Positions 1-7,535 of a stretch of DNA of 10,110 bases are shown here, piece by piece. Origin of the DNA: Glaciecola sp038744645 (GTDB lineage: Bacteria; Pseudomonadota; Gammaproteobacteria; Enterobacterales; Alteromonadaceae). The translations under genes were made by a program, and so were the position numbers. The stretch spans positions 1 through 10,110 of the forward strand of contig JBCDMA010000136.1 in the NCBI GenBank assembly GCA_038744645.1, given 5' to 3'. The notes under the pieces are model-generated. The model did no database searches. It had not been told where the DNA came from and saw nothing but the letters and a program-made list of their open reading frames with translations. Positions within the stretch are counted from its first letter, which is position 1. Every line of letters starts with the position of its first letter.

Positions 1-1
1 A

Positions 2-691
2 AATGCAGAGGTCGCGGTTTCTCACGGTTCACCCGGTATTGATTTGAATTTTGGATGCCCTGCCAAGACAGTCAATCGACATAAAGGCGGCGCTGTATTG
101 CTAAAGGAACCTGAAACACTTCACGCTATTATCAAAGCGGTAAGAGAGGCAGTACCAAGCCATCTACCCGTGTGTGCCAAGATCCGCTTAGGTTATGAAG
201 ACAAAGTCCTCGCATTGGAGAATGCTGATGCCATCTGCAGTGCCGGTGCGGACTTACTTACTGTTCATGCCAGAACAAAAACTGACGGTTATAAACCGCC
301 AGCCTATTGGGATTGGATAGCTAAAATAAAACAAGTAGTGAATATTCCCGTCATCGCAAATGGTGAAATATGGCATGCTCAAGACGCAATGCGCTGCAAA
401 GCGCAGAGTGAAACACAGCATATTATGCTGGGACGAGGTGCGCTGTCTCTGCCTAATCTAGCGGCAACCATCGTAAATAATGCAGAGCCGATGAAGTGGG
501 ACGGTGTTAAGCAGCTGCTCATTGACTACTCAGGGGTTGAAGTATTCGGCAACAAGGGCAAGTACTACCCTAATCGCGTCAAGCAGTGGTTAACCTATCT
601 AAAACGTGAGTACAAAGAAGCTGACACCCTTTTTATGCAAATTCGTCGACTGCAAGACGCCGATGACATCGTTAGACACATCCAACACTAG
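2..691 (+). CDS. dusC: tRNA-dihydrouridine(16) synthase DusC, 5' end missing
   Basis: FMN-dependent enzyme that reduces uridine to dihydrouridine in the tRNA D-loop; the DusC branch acts on U16, using NADPH. The reading frame is open from base 2, so the gene begins left of the window; 229 residues remain of a family length near 310. The visible part starts just before the catalytic-cysteine block NFGCPAKTVN (Cys at residue 19 of the fragment), followed by KIRLGY, the VIANGEIW strand and the LGRGAL phosphate-binding motif of the TIM barrel, then the helical C-terminal domain with KQWLTYLKREY. GEIW and the C-terminal stretch match E. coli DusC rather than DusA or DusB. A TTG at 44 inside the motif is not the start. 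It converges with tesA, 41 bases away. The family is very sure; the U16 specificity is inferred from resemblance to DusC. Confidence 0.95.
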   Translation, partial: NAEVAVSHGSPGIDLNFGCPAKTVNRHKGGAVLLKEPETLHAIIKAVREAVPSHLPVCAKIRLGYEDKVLALENADAICSAGADLLTVHARTKTDGYKPPAYWDWIAKIKQVVNIPVIANGEIWHAQDAMRCKAQSETQHIMLGRGALSLPNLAATIVNNAEPMKWDGVKQLLIDYSGVEVFGNKGKYYPNRVKQWLTYLKREYKEADTLFMQIRRLQDADDIVRHIQH

Positions 692-703
692 CATCTAATC
701 AAT

Positions 704-727
704 GGCTCGCTTTTTCAGTTACGAGCC
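704..727. terminator. Possible bidirectional terminator hairpin between dusC and tesA
   Basis: A perfect 6-bp inverted repeat (GGCTCG at 704-709, CGAGCC at 722-727) with a 12-base loop lies in the 41-base gap between the convergent dusC and tesA stop codons. The position suits a shared terminator. However, neither side has a real T-run after the stem (CTCATTTA on the plus strand, ATTGATTAG on the minus), so the call is tentative. Confidence 0.35.
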
Positions 728-732
728 CTCAT

Positions 733-1428
733 TTAATACAGAATTATCGCTTCGAGCTTTGGTTTTACAAAGTCGACGATCTTGGGTTGTGCTTCCGCGG
801 TTGGATGGATCCCGTCGCTCTGCATCAAAGACTTATCAAGTGCGATCCGCTGCAAGAAGAAAGGGACTAAAGGTACATCAAACTCTTCTGCCAGCTGATG
901 ATAATTGTCAATGAACATGCTGGAATAGCGACGACCATAGTTCGTTGGAATTTGGATTTCTTGCAGAATGACATTGATGTCGTTTTCTTGTGCCAATTCA
1001 ATTTTGGCTGCCAGATTGCGCTTGATTGCTCTTGGATTGTGTCCCTGAAGTCCGTTATTCCCGCCCAGCTCGATGTATAGGTGTGTCGGTTCGTGCAAAT
1101 CAAGAAGCCTGGGTAATCTAGCGAGTCCACCGTCAGTCGTATCACCACTTATTGCCGCATTGATAACTTCAATAGGGGTGTTTTCCCGGTTCCATTCATC
1201 CGCCATTAACGATACCCATCCTTGTTTCTCTGTCAGCCCATAAGCAGCACTTAAACTGTCTCCAAGCACGAGTAATTTATACTTTATTACATTTTCGTCA
1301 TTGATTTGCGCTTGATCTGAATGAACAAACCCAGAGAATAAAAGACTAACTGCAAAAAGGAAAAGTGCGCTTAATCGCTTCGCGTCTGAGAATGTTGAAT
1401 TAAGCCTACGTGTCGAGATAAAAATCAC
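733..1428 (-). CDS. tesA: Secreted GDSL esterase TesA (acyl-CoA thioesterase I / lysophospholipase L1)
   Basis: Periplasmic SGNH/GDSL hydrolase that cleaves acyl-thioesters, lysophospholipids and aryl esters. All four blocks are present, numbered from the ATG at 1449: GDSLSAAYG with nucleophile Ser65; oxyanion Gly102 in ISGDT; Asn131 in ELGGNNGLQG; and Asp212/His215 in SDGIHPTAEAQ. The block III residue after Asn is Asn, where E. coli has Asp. The start is a choice. ATG at 1449 puts a hydrophobic stretch ahead of the Arg-Arg and has no Shine-Dalgarno. GTG at 1428 has AAGGGG 11 bases upstream and gives a normal signal peptide: basic n-region, hydrophobic LSALFLFAVSLLFSGF, likely cleavage after VHS. 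I therefore use GTG (231 residues). Its 5' end abuts ybbA head to head, as in E. coli, which supports joint function with the ABC pair. Confidence 0.93.
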   Translation of the reverse strand: MIFISTRRLNSTFSDAKRLSALFLFAVSLLFSGFVHSDQAQINDENVIKYKLLVLGDSLSAAYGLTEKQGWVSLMADEWNRENTPIEVINAAISGDTTDGGLARLPRLLDLHEPTHLYIELGGNNGLQGHNPRAIKRNLAAKIELAQENDINVILQEIQIPTNYGRRYSSMFIDNYHQLAEEFDVPLVPFFLQRIALDKSLMQSDGIHPTAEAQPKIVDFVKPKLEAIILY

Positions 1429-1429
1429 T

Positions 1430-2143
1430 ATGAATGCAACCCCTTCCATGATTGAAACAACATCGCTAATTAAGAAAGTAAATACGAGCGAAGGTTCCCT
1501 TCAGATCCTCCAACCTATTAGCTTTTCTGTCAATGCCGGTCAGACTGTTGCGATCATTGGCGCGTCGGGTTCCGGTAAATCAACCTTGTTAGGTTTGTTA
1601 GCAGGATTAGATGAAGTCTCTGGCGGTGAAATTTTCTTAGATGGCCAACCACTGCACGACATGGACGAAGAAGCGCGCGCAAGATTGCGCGGAGAAAAAG
1701 TCGGATTTATCTTCCAAAGCTTCATGCTTGTGCAATCCCTCACCGCATTAGAGAACATTATGCTACCGGCTGAAATTGCAGGTTTAAGCGATCCCAAAGG
1801 CCGAGCAGAAAAAATCATTGCGCAGGTTGGCTTAGAGCATAGAGCACATCATTTCCCCAATCAACTATCCGGCGGTGAGCAACAGCGAGTGGCCATTGCA
1901 CGCGCCTTTATTACAGAGCCGAAGATATTGTTTGCAGATGAGCCTACGGGTAACTTAGATTCGGCAAATTCACAGAAAGTCGAAGATCTATTGTTCAGTA
2001 TGAACGCGGATTTGAAAACAACCCTTATACTTGTCACCCACGATGATGAATTGGCAAGTCGATGTCAGCGTCAATTGCGGATGCATGCAGGCGAATTATC
2101 AGAAGTAACGGAGCCGCTTAAAGCCGTCGCTGGAGGACAGTGA
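1430..2143 (+). CDS. ybbA: ABC transporter ATP-binding protein YbbA
   Basis: Cytoplasmic ATPase that powers the membrane partner YbbP, of the LolD/MacB-type (type VII) ABC group. The full 237-residue ATPase has Walker A GASGSGKST at 44-52, Q-loop Gln96 in FIFQSFML, signature LSGGEQQR at 146-153, Walker B ILFADE at 166-171 with catalytic Glu171, D-loop GNLD and switch His194 in LVTHDD. The stretch GQPLHDMDEEARARLR is characteristic of YbbA. ATG at 1430 is used; a second in-frame ATG at 1448 would drop six residues and neither has a strong Shine-Dalgarno, so the start is uncertain. The stop lies one base before the ybbP ATG, so the two are almost certainly cotranscribed. The promoter must lie within the 5' end of tesA, since there is no intergenic space. 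Confidence 0.95.
   Translation: MNATPSMIETTSLIKKVNTSEGSLQILQPISFSVNAGQTVAIIGASGSGKSTLLGLLAGLDEVSGGEIFLDGQPLHDMDEEARARLRGEKVGFIFQSFMLVQSLTALENIMLPAEIAGLSDPKGRAEKIIAQVGLEHRAHHFPNQLSGGEQQRVAIARAFITEPKILFADEPTGNLDSANSQKVEDLLFSMNADLKTTLILVTHDDELASRCQRQLRMHAGELSEVTEPLKAVAGGQ
2132..2136 (+). promoter_or_regulatory. Ribosome binding site of ybbP
   Basis: GGAGG, eight bases before the ATG at 2145 and inside the last codons of ybbA. It fixes the ybbP start and indicates coupled translation of the pair. Confidence 0.8.
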
Positions 2144-2144
2144 T

Positions 2145-4661
2145 ATGGGACTGTCTTTTAGCCTTGCCTGGCGTTTGTTTAAACACGAAGCACGCCGCGG
2201 CGAATTAACCATTATCCTTCTTGCTATCGTGCTTTCAGTGACGTCGGTGTTGTCGTTATCGCTATTCAGCGAACGATTACAACAAGCACTGACAGACCGG
2301 TCTGCTGAATTTATCGCAGCTGACAGTCAATTGCGCTCGAGAACGCCTGTGCCCACCGAGTGGATCGAAGAGGCAAAGGCGAGAGGACTTAATACGGCCT
2401 TTCAGATCTCAACGCGCTCGATGGTGTTTGCAGGAGATGAACTGGCATTATCTGACCTACGTGCTGTTGATGACGCCTATCCACTTAAAGGGTTGGTGAA
2501 ACTAACTGACACGCCATTTGGCCAAGGTTTTGAGACGCAAGAGAAACCGCAGCCTGGAAATGTTTGGATTGACAGCCGATTGATTCAATTATTGGGCGTC
2601 GAGATAGGCGATCTCATCGAAGTGGGTGACGCTAGTTTACGTGTCGATAAAATACTAAGTGAGATACCCGATGGCGGTTTCAGTGTGTTCAACACCGATC
2701 CCATGCTGTTGATGTCTGATGCCGACATACAGACAACAAACCTCACCGGCGCGGGCAGTCGGGTGAGCTATAAGCATTACTTTACCGGTGATGCTGGCGA
2801 CATTGAGGGATATTACGATTGGCTTCGACCTAAATTAGACAGAGAAATACACAGGTGGCAAAGCATTGAGGACGACGAATCACCCATAGGGCAATCAGTC
2901 CAGCGCGCTGAAGAGTTCTTTCTGCTTGCAAGTCTGTTGGCTATTATTTTGGCTGCGGTCTCTATTGCTGTCGCTGCGCAGCGGTTTAGTCAACGTCATT
3001 TTGATCCTGTTGCTATTATGAAGACCTTGGGCGCAAGCAAAGAAACCGTTCGCCAGATTTACCTAATTCAGATCTGTTTCATTACTCTTTTGGGGATTTT
3101 GCTTGGCATTACGATTGGCTATGTATTACAGGAAGCGGTGGTTGCGTTGTTGGCCGATAGCGTGCCCGTTTCTTTAAATACTTGGTACTGGCGTCCTCTA
3201 GGCATCGCTGCTTTTACCGGCATTACCTGTGCGTTATTGTTTTCACTATACCCGTTGATGCAGCTTTTTTCAGTGCCACCTCTTCGAGTACTGCGCAAAG
3301 ACATCGATGCAACCCTGTCTTCTAGAGCGTTGCAATTTGTTTTTTCTGGTAGTGCGGTATTTTTATTGATGCTCTTTTACAGCGGTGATCTGAAAATTAG
3401 CGCCATCTTGTTTGCCTCCGGTATTGCACTTGTATTGTCATTAATAGGCATGACGTACTTGCTGATTATGCTGGGACGAAAACTGGGTTCCGGTGGCATG
3501 GGGGCGTGGACATTGGCATGGGCAAGGATCCGCAGGCGCGCGATGGGTAATTCGGTGCAATTAATCAGTTTTGCGATAACCATAATGTTGCTGCTAGTTG
3601 TATTGGTTATGCGTAACGACATGGTGCAGCAATGGCGTGATCAATTGCCAGAAGGTACGCCAAATTACTTTCTTGCAAATGTCACTGAATCTCAAAAGCA
3701 AGGCCTCGTTGCTTCTTTTGACCGAAACAATATTGAGTACGAGAAATTTTATCCAGTTGCCAGAGGGCGATTTGTATCCATCAATGATGAGAGCATTCGC
3801 ACAGAAATTACCAAAGAAGACGAAGACCCAGCAGACGACGGTCGACAAGGACTTGGAAGAGAGGCCAATCTCACCTGGAGCACTGTGCTGCAATACGGTA
3901 ATGAGATAAAAGAAGGACAGTGGCATGACAATTGGCAAGAAGGCGAACCTACGCCAATCTCGATTGAAGAAGAAGTGGCTGAGCGGCTAGATATTAACAT
4001 GGGCGATGTGCTCACCTTTAATGTCGGCAGTGAACAGATCGTGGCAACGGTAACTAGCATTAGAAAAATCGATTGGCAGACACTGCAACCTAATTTTTTC
4101 TTTGTTTTACATCCAAAAGCAATGGAAAACTTCCAAGCGACATACATCACCAGTTTTCACTTAGATGTTGATAGAAAATCGGAAATTTCGGCCTTGATGG
4201 CGCCTTTTGCATCGGTCACCTTGTTTGATGTTGATGCACGCATCGATCAAATCAGAGAGATCATCGACCAAGTCTCCTTAGCCGTAGAGTTTATTCTGAT
4301 ACTGGTATTGGTTGCCGGAGGACTTGTGCTTATTGCTCAAGTGCAGGCGAGTATGGATGAGCGACTTCAAGAACTTGCAATATTGCGCACACTTGGACTC
4401 AAAGGCAGCCGCATACGCTTCAGTGTCATCAACGAATTTCTGATCATCGGTGTGGTTGCAGGTTTGATGGCCGCACTTTCCAATGAATTCAGTCTTTGGT
4501 TGTTACAAACCAATGTGTTCCAAATGCCACCATCACTTCACATGGAGTATTGGGGCATCGCGCCCATCGCCGGTGCTATCGTGGTTGGCCTATTAGGTGC
4601 ACTCGGTTGCTGGCGATTGTTGTCGCTTAACACCGGAACACTGTTAAGAAAGATGGTGTAG
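2145..4661 (+). CDS. ybbP: FtsX/MacB-type ABC permease YbbP
   Basis: Inner-membrane permease partner of YbbA, 838 residues (E. coli YbbP is about 800). I read ten hydrophobic segments: about 20-42, 256-280, 305-333, 353-372, 395-412, 417-443, 467-490, 711-735, 760-787 and 802-826. The first, together with the next three, frames a large periplasmic domain (43-255). A second periplasmic domain spans about 491-710 and includes the REANLTW motif. Each half has an FtsX-type cytoplasmic loop that would meet the ATPase: AIMKTLGASKETVRQ (about 290-304) and LAILRTLGLKGSRIR (about 744-758). Proteins of this class act on membrane lipids or lipoproteins by mechanotransmission rather than as classic pores. 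Position after ybbA and opposite tesA supports delivery of hydrophobic substrates to TesA; the natural substrate cannot be read from the sequence. Confidence 0.94.
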   Translation: MGLSFSLAWRLFKHEARRGELTIILLAIVLSVTSVLSLSLFSERLQQALTDRSAEFIAADSQLRSRTPVPTEWIEEAKARGLNTAFQISTRSMVFAGDELALSDLRAVDDAYPLKGLVKLTDTPFGQGFETQEKPQPGNVWIDSRLIQLLGVEIGDLIEVGDASLRVDKILSEIPDGGFSVFNTDPMLLMSDADIQTTNLTGAGSRVSYKHYFTGDAGDIEGYYDWLRPKLDREIHRWQSIEDDESPIGQSVQRAEEFFLLASLLAIILAAVSIAVAAQRFSQRHFDPVAIMKTLGASKETVRQIYLIQICFITLLGILLGITIGYVLQEAVVALLADSVPVSLNTWYWRPLGIAAFTGITCALLFSLYPLMQLFSVPPLRVLRKDIDATLSSRALQFVFSGSAVFLLMLFYSGDLKISAILFASGIALVLSLIGMTYLLIMLGRKLGSGGMGAWTLAWARIRRRAMGNSVQLISFAITIMLLLVVLVMRNDMVQQWRDQLPEGTPNYFLANVTESQKQGLVASFDRNNIEYEKFYPVARGRFVSINDESIRTEITKEDEDPADDGRQGLGREANLTWSTVLQYGNEIKEGQWHDNWQEGEPTPISIEEEVAERLDINMGDVLTFNVGSEQIVATVTSIRKIDWQTLQPNFFFVLHPKAMENFQATYITSFHLDVDRKSEISALMAPFASVTLFDVDARIDQIREIIDQVSLAVEFILILVLVAGGLVLIAQVQASMDERLQELAILRTLGLKGSRIRFSVINEFLIIGVVAGLMAALSNEFSLWLLQTNVFQMPPSLHMEYWGIAPIAGAIVVGLLGALGCWRLLSLNTGTLLRKMV

Positions 4662-4689
4662 TAAGGTGCTCATAAGAACGGTAACCTGT

Positions 4690-4708
4690 AAAGTCAGTAG
4701 ACTTTTTT
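4690..4708 (+). terminator. Candidate rho-independent terminator after ybbP
   Basis: A 6-bp stem (AAAGTC at 4690-4695, GACTTT at 4700-4705) with a four-base loop leads into a run of T ending at 4708, 28 bases after the ybbP stop. The stem is AT-rich and therefore weak, but an outer pair AACGG (4677-4681) / CCGTT (4709-4713) could extend it. The rest of the 103-base gap between ybbP and the convergent yfcH shows nothing else. Confidence 0.5.
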
Positions 4709-4764
4709 CCGTTGAGCGCTGATGTATAAGGTGATCTCCGTTTAAGAACGACGAAGCAGATTCT

Positions 4765-5652
4765 TTAAAGATCCAAGTGACTAAATGCCTCAACTAAGGT
4801 CGGGTATGTGAAGCTGAACCCGGCGTTCATTAGCCTTGTCGGAATCACCTTTTGTCCATAGAGCACCAGGTCAGATGATTCACCCATCAGCGTTTTCATC
4901 ACAAACGCGGGCACAGTGAAAAAACACGGTCGTTCAAGCCGTTCGGCCAGCCTGAGTGAAAAGAAGTGATTGGTATTTGGATTGGGGGCAGTCAGGTTAA
5001 AGGGACCATCGCAATTTTCATTCTCAAGCAAAAATTCAATGCTGCGCACGATATCGTCAATGTGGATCCAAGACATATACTGCGTTCCTTTGCCAATCGG
5101 ACCGCCTAATCCCACACGAAATGGCATGAGCATTTTTTGCAATGCACCGCCTGTCTCAGCCAAGACAATCCCGATACGGATCGTGCACACGCGTGTATTT
5201 GCTTCATTGGCGATATCTTCCCAGCGCTTACACACATGGCGACTGAACTCTTCATGGTAATCTGTGAAATCTTCACTGACACTCTGGTCATCTTGTCTGC
5301 CATAAAAACCAATGGCGCTGCCACTGATAAACACACGTGGTTTATCCGGAGACTGGTTAATCAGACTGATTAACTTCTCTGTGATTTGCCAGCGCGATTG
5401 GCAAATTTTTTCCTTTTGTGCAGATGTCCAGCGTTTGTCAGCAATGGGCTCTCCTGCAAGGTTTATCACTCCGTAATAGCGTTCAATACTCTCAATGTCA
5501 TCGATCGAGACGGCGTCTATATTGTTGCCAAGCAATCGATGTGTCCTGCCAGGATCACGACTTACAACAGTGAATTCATACTTACCGGAAAGGCGCTTGA
5601 TGACATGCCTGCCGATGAGCCCACTACCGCCAGTGATAAGTATCTTTTGCAT
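4765..5652 (-). CDS. yfcH: SDR39U1-family NAD(P)-binding oxidoreductase/epimerase YfcH
   Basis: Extended short-chain dehydrogenase of the TIGR01777/YfcH group, 295 residues (E. coli YfcH is about 297). The N-terminal Rossmann fold has the nucleotide loop TGGSGLIGR (Gly8, Gly11, Gly14). The family blocks NLAGEPIADKRW (64-75), SGSAIGFYG (110-118), GLGGPIGKG and SWIHIDD (194-200) follow, then the DUF1731 C-terminal domain from about 247 (MGESSDLVLYGQKVIPTRL). The reaction and substrate are not established for this family. It lies 59 bases downstream of folX on the same strand, the order known in E. coli, so cotranscription is likely and a role near pterin metabolism is possible but only inferred. 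The Shine-Dalgarno is weak, and the leader holds a four-codon frame (5658-5672) ending five bases before the ATG. Confidence 0.93.
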   Translation of the reverse strand: MQKILITGGSGLIGRHVIKRLSGKYEFTVVSRDPGRTHRLLGNNIDAVSIDDIESIERYYGVINLAGEPIADKRWTSAQKEKICQSRWQITEKLISLINQSPDKPRVFISGSAIGFYGRQDDQSVSEDFTDYHEEFSRHVCKRWEDIANEANTRVCTIRIGIVLAETGGALQKMLMPFRVGLGGPIGKGTQYMSWIHIDDIVRSIEFLLENENCDGPFNLTAPNPNTNHFFSLRLAERLERPCFFTVPAFVMKTLMGESSDLVLYGQKVIPTRLMNAGFSFTYPTLVEAFSHLDL

Positions 5653-5711
5653 TGGGTCTAATCCATATTCATTGGGTGCTGTGTCACATGCATCTCAAAC
5701 GTAGTGTTTGT

Positions 5712-6074
5712 TTATTTTTTGCACGAAAGGGCAAGGGATACAGAATCTGAGAAACGCAGTGCATGAGGTTTGTCGACCTCTACTTCAGCGTCCGTGACCC
5801 AAGGGTGTTCCGCCGCAATCGACAAAATATCAGACGTGAGTTTTTCTAATAAATAGAAGCGGTTATCTTCAACTAAGCGTATGATTGATTTTGTGATTAT
5901 CTTATAATTCAACGCATCTTCCATATTGTCAGAATCACTTGCTCGCTTCGCATCATAGTGAATAGTGACGTTAACAATGACGTCTTGTTTATTTTTAATT
6001 TCTTCTTCTTTTATGCCAATATACGTACGAAGGCGGAGGTTTTTGATGCGAATTGTGGCTAAATCGAGTTGCAT
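5712..6074 (-). CDS. folX: Dihydroneopterin triphosphate 2'-epimerase FolX
   Basis: Cytoplasmic enzyme that epimerises 7,8-dihydroneopterin triphosphate to dihydromonapterin triphosphate, a step toward tetrahydromonapterin, a pterin cofactor of phenylalanine hydroxylase in some gammaproteobacteria. The 120 residues equal the E. coli FolX length. They show the FolB/FolX fold: IRIKNLRLRTYIGIKEEE (8-25), NVTIHY (35-40), LNYK with Tyr57, NRFYLLEKLT with Glu77, and the active-site lysine region EVDKPHALRFSDSVS with Lys102. IKNLRLRT and DKPHALR are FolX rather than FolB (aldolase) wording. A GGAA lies 12 bases before the ATG. It heads a probable folX-yfcH transcript and is divergent from tqsA across 62 bases. 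Confidence 0.95.
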   Translation of the reverse strand: MQLDLATIRIKNLRLRTYIGIKEEEIKNKQDVIVNVTIHYDAKRASDSDNMEDALNYKIITKSIIRLVEDNRFYLLEKLTSDILSIAAEHPWVTDAEVEVDKPHALRFSDSVSLALSCKK

Positions 6075-6136
6075 TTGATGCTATATTTCCTTTTTAGTTT
6101 TATCGATAACGTGGTCAGGGTACAAACGGAAAATAT
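6075..6136. promoter_or_regulatory. Divergent promoter region of folX and tqsA
   Basis: These 62 bases must hold or adjoin the promoters of both genes. For folX (minus) a weak sigma70-like pair is visible: TTGTAC (complement of 6120-6125), 17-base spacer, TAAAAC (complement of 6097-6102). For tqsA, TTGATG at 6075-6080 could be a -35 but has no good -10 at the right distance. A 10-bp palindrome TTATCGATAA (6100-6109) lies in the middle and could be an operator or chance. Confidence 0.35.
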
Positions 6137-7201
6137 ATGGATATAAAGTCACCAACGGTAAAGGTTCTCGTGGTAATGGCTGCATTGGTTATTGTTTTAG
6201 CCGGTGTAAAAGCAGCTAGCGTTATTCTTGTGCCTTTTTTACTTTCAGCGTTTATAGCCATTGCCGTCAGTCCACTGATTTCTTGGATGGCCAGGTTTGC
6301 AGTACCGAGGTGGTTATCCATATCCATAGTTATACTGTGTTTGGTGGTTATCGGTTTTATGCTCGCTGGCTTAATCAGTCAGTCTATGACTGAGTTTAGA
6401 CAGAATCTTCCAAATTACAACGAACAACTTGCCGGCGAGTTTGCTTGGGTATTAGAGCAACTTGCAAGGTTAAACATCAATTTAGACAAGAGTCTGATCG
6501 CCACGCATTTTGACCCCAGCATGGCAATGAATCTCGCGACAAATATTCTGTCGGGCATGGGCATTGTCTTGTCCAATGTGTTTTTGATCCTGTTAACCGT
6601 CATCTTCATGCTATTTGAAGCGACGTCCATGCCTGCCAGAGTGCACGTCGCGCTTGCAGACCCTGACATGCAGTTGTCCCATATTGACCGATTTTTGGAA
6701 TCCGTGAATCAATATCTTGTGATTAAAATGCTAGTGAGTTTGGCAACAGGCACCGGGATTGGTTTATGGCTTTATGTGCTAGGTGTTGATCACTTCATGC
6801 TGTGGTCGGTGCTTGCTTTTATGTTGAATTTTATCCCCAACATCGGCTCAATCATTGCCGCGATACCTGCCGTACTAATGGCATTTGTTGAGTTTGGCTT
6901 TGCAAAAGCAGGGTTAACGGGGCTGGGATTTGTTGTCGTAAATACCGTCATGGGAAATGTCATCGAGCCGCGTTTCATGGGCAAAGGACTTGGCTTATCA
7001 ACACTTGTGGTGTTTTTATCACTGATCTTTTGGGGGTGGCTATTAGGCACAGTTGGCATGTTGCTCTCTGTGCCATTAACCATGGTTGTAAAAATCGCAC
7101 TTGAAAGCCATGAAGATACTCGATGGCTTGCTGTGCTTTTATCCGACTCAACCGACGAGCCAGCACCCGCACCTCAAATTTCACTAAAAGGTGAAATATA
7201 G
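6137..7201 (+). CDS. tqsA: AI-2E/PerM family membrane transporter, TqsA-like
   Basis: Inner-membrane protein of the AI-2E transporter family (PF01594), 354 residues. Hydrophobic segments lie at about 8-24, 27-47, 57-82, 141-160, 196-216, 219-252, 258-275 and 290-322, giving the family's usual pattern with a long hydrophilic stretch at 83-140. Diagnostic blocks are NFIPNIGSIIAAIP (231-244) and GNVIEPRFMGKGLGLSTL (263-280) followed by the FWGWLLGTVGMLLSVPLT hairpin. The segment HFDPSMAMNLATNIL (124-138) resembles TqsA more than its paralogues YhhT and YdiK. E. coli TqsA has been linked to autoinducer-2 export, but other family members act as Na+/H+ antiporters or have unknown roles, so the substrate here is open. 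No luxS or lsr gene is in the window. A GGA precedes the ATG at a reasonable distance. Confidence 0.87.
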   Translation: MDIKSPTVKVLVVMAALVIVLAGVKAASVILVPFLLSAFIAIAVSPLISWMARFAVPRWLSISIVILCLVVIGFMLAGLISQSMTEFRQNLPNYNEQLAGEFAWVLEQLARLNINLDKSLIATHFDPSMAMNLATNILSGMGIVLSNVFLILLTVIFMLFEATSMPARVHVALADPDMQLSHIDRFLESVNQYLVIKMLVSLATGTGIGLWLYVLGVDHFMLWSVLAFMLNFIPNIGSIIAAIPAVLMAFVEFGFAKAGLTGLGFVVVNTVMGNVIEPRFMGKGLGLSTLVVFLSLIFWGWLLGTVGMLLSVPLTMVVKIALESHEDTRWLAVLLSDSTDEPAPAPQISLKGEI

Positions 7202-7226
7202 CGATTTACTGACAAGGCGCCGACGT

Positions 7227-7535
7227 TTATACGCTGACAACGGAATTCTCATCGCATGAAACAGGGGATGCGATATAGCTGTCGGCTGTCCAGTCGTTTT
7301 CCCATTCATTGCCATTGAGCAAGTATCTGAATTGATAATCTTTGTCTTTGTGCAGATCAACAGTAGCAGTGAAGCTGCCGTTTTTAAGTTTTTTCATCTC
7401 CAATGCGCTAGCATCCCAGCCATTGAAATCGCCAACTAGCGCTACTTTAGCGGCGTTTTTCGATGCTTCTTTTGACAGCTTGAATGTGACTTTACACAGC
7501 GGTTTTGACTTTAGATATTGTTTTTTGAGGCTCAT
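7227..7535 (-). CDS. Free-standing CBM48 / isoamylase early-set domain protein
   Basis: A 102-residue protein that is essentially one carbohydrate-binding module of family 48, the fold found at the N-terminus of glycogen branching and debranching enzymes and in the AMPK beta subunit. After a short basic N-terminus, VTFKLSKEASKNAAKVALVGDFNGWD (16-41) gives the first strands and the FNGW motif with Trp40. A second block, YQFRYLLNGNEWENDWTADSY (67-87), brings Trp78 and Trp82 and the NGNEW sugar-contact loop. There is no catalytic domain and no signal peptide, so it is probably cytoplasmic and may bind glycogen or other alpha-glucan. That role is inference. Start is supported by AGGG eight bases before the ATG (complement of 7544-7547). 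It converges with tqsA, 25 bases apart, and appears monocistronic. Confidence 0.82.
   Translation of the reverse strand: MSLKKQYLKSKPLCKVTFKLSKEASKNAAKVALVGDFNGWDASALEMKKLKNGSFTATVDLHKDKDYQFRYLLNGNEWENDWTADSYIASPVSCDENSVVSV

Noticed and set aside
1395..1422. TTGAAT-16-GATAAA as a ybbA promoter
   Set aside because: The -10 is poor and would put the transcript start at the ATG itself, implying a leaderless message; nothing else supports that.
3594..4150. Long open frames on both strands inside ybbP (for example 3749-4150 minus and 3598-3909 plus)
   Set aside because: They overlap clear YbbP coding sequence, show no recognisable domain and have low-complexity composition typical of antisense or shifted reading of a real gene.
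4762..4771. TCTTTAAAGA palindrome around the yfcH stop codon
   Set aside because: A perfect 10-bp palindrome without a loop and without a T-run cannot act as a terminator hairpin; likely chance.
5696..5720. CAAAC/GTTTG hairpin followed by TTTATTTTTT on the plus strand
   Set aside because: It looks like a terminator only on the plus strand, where no gene reads into it; the T-run is the complement of the final lysine codons and stop of folX. On the coding strand there is no T-run after the stem.
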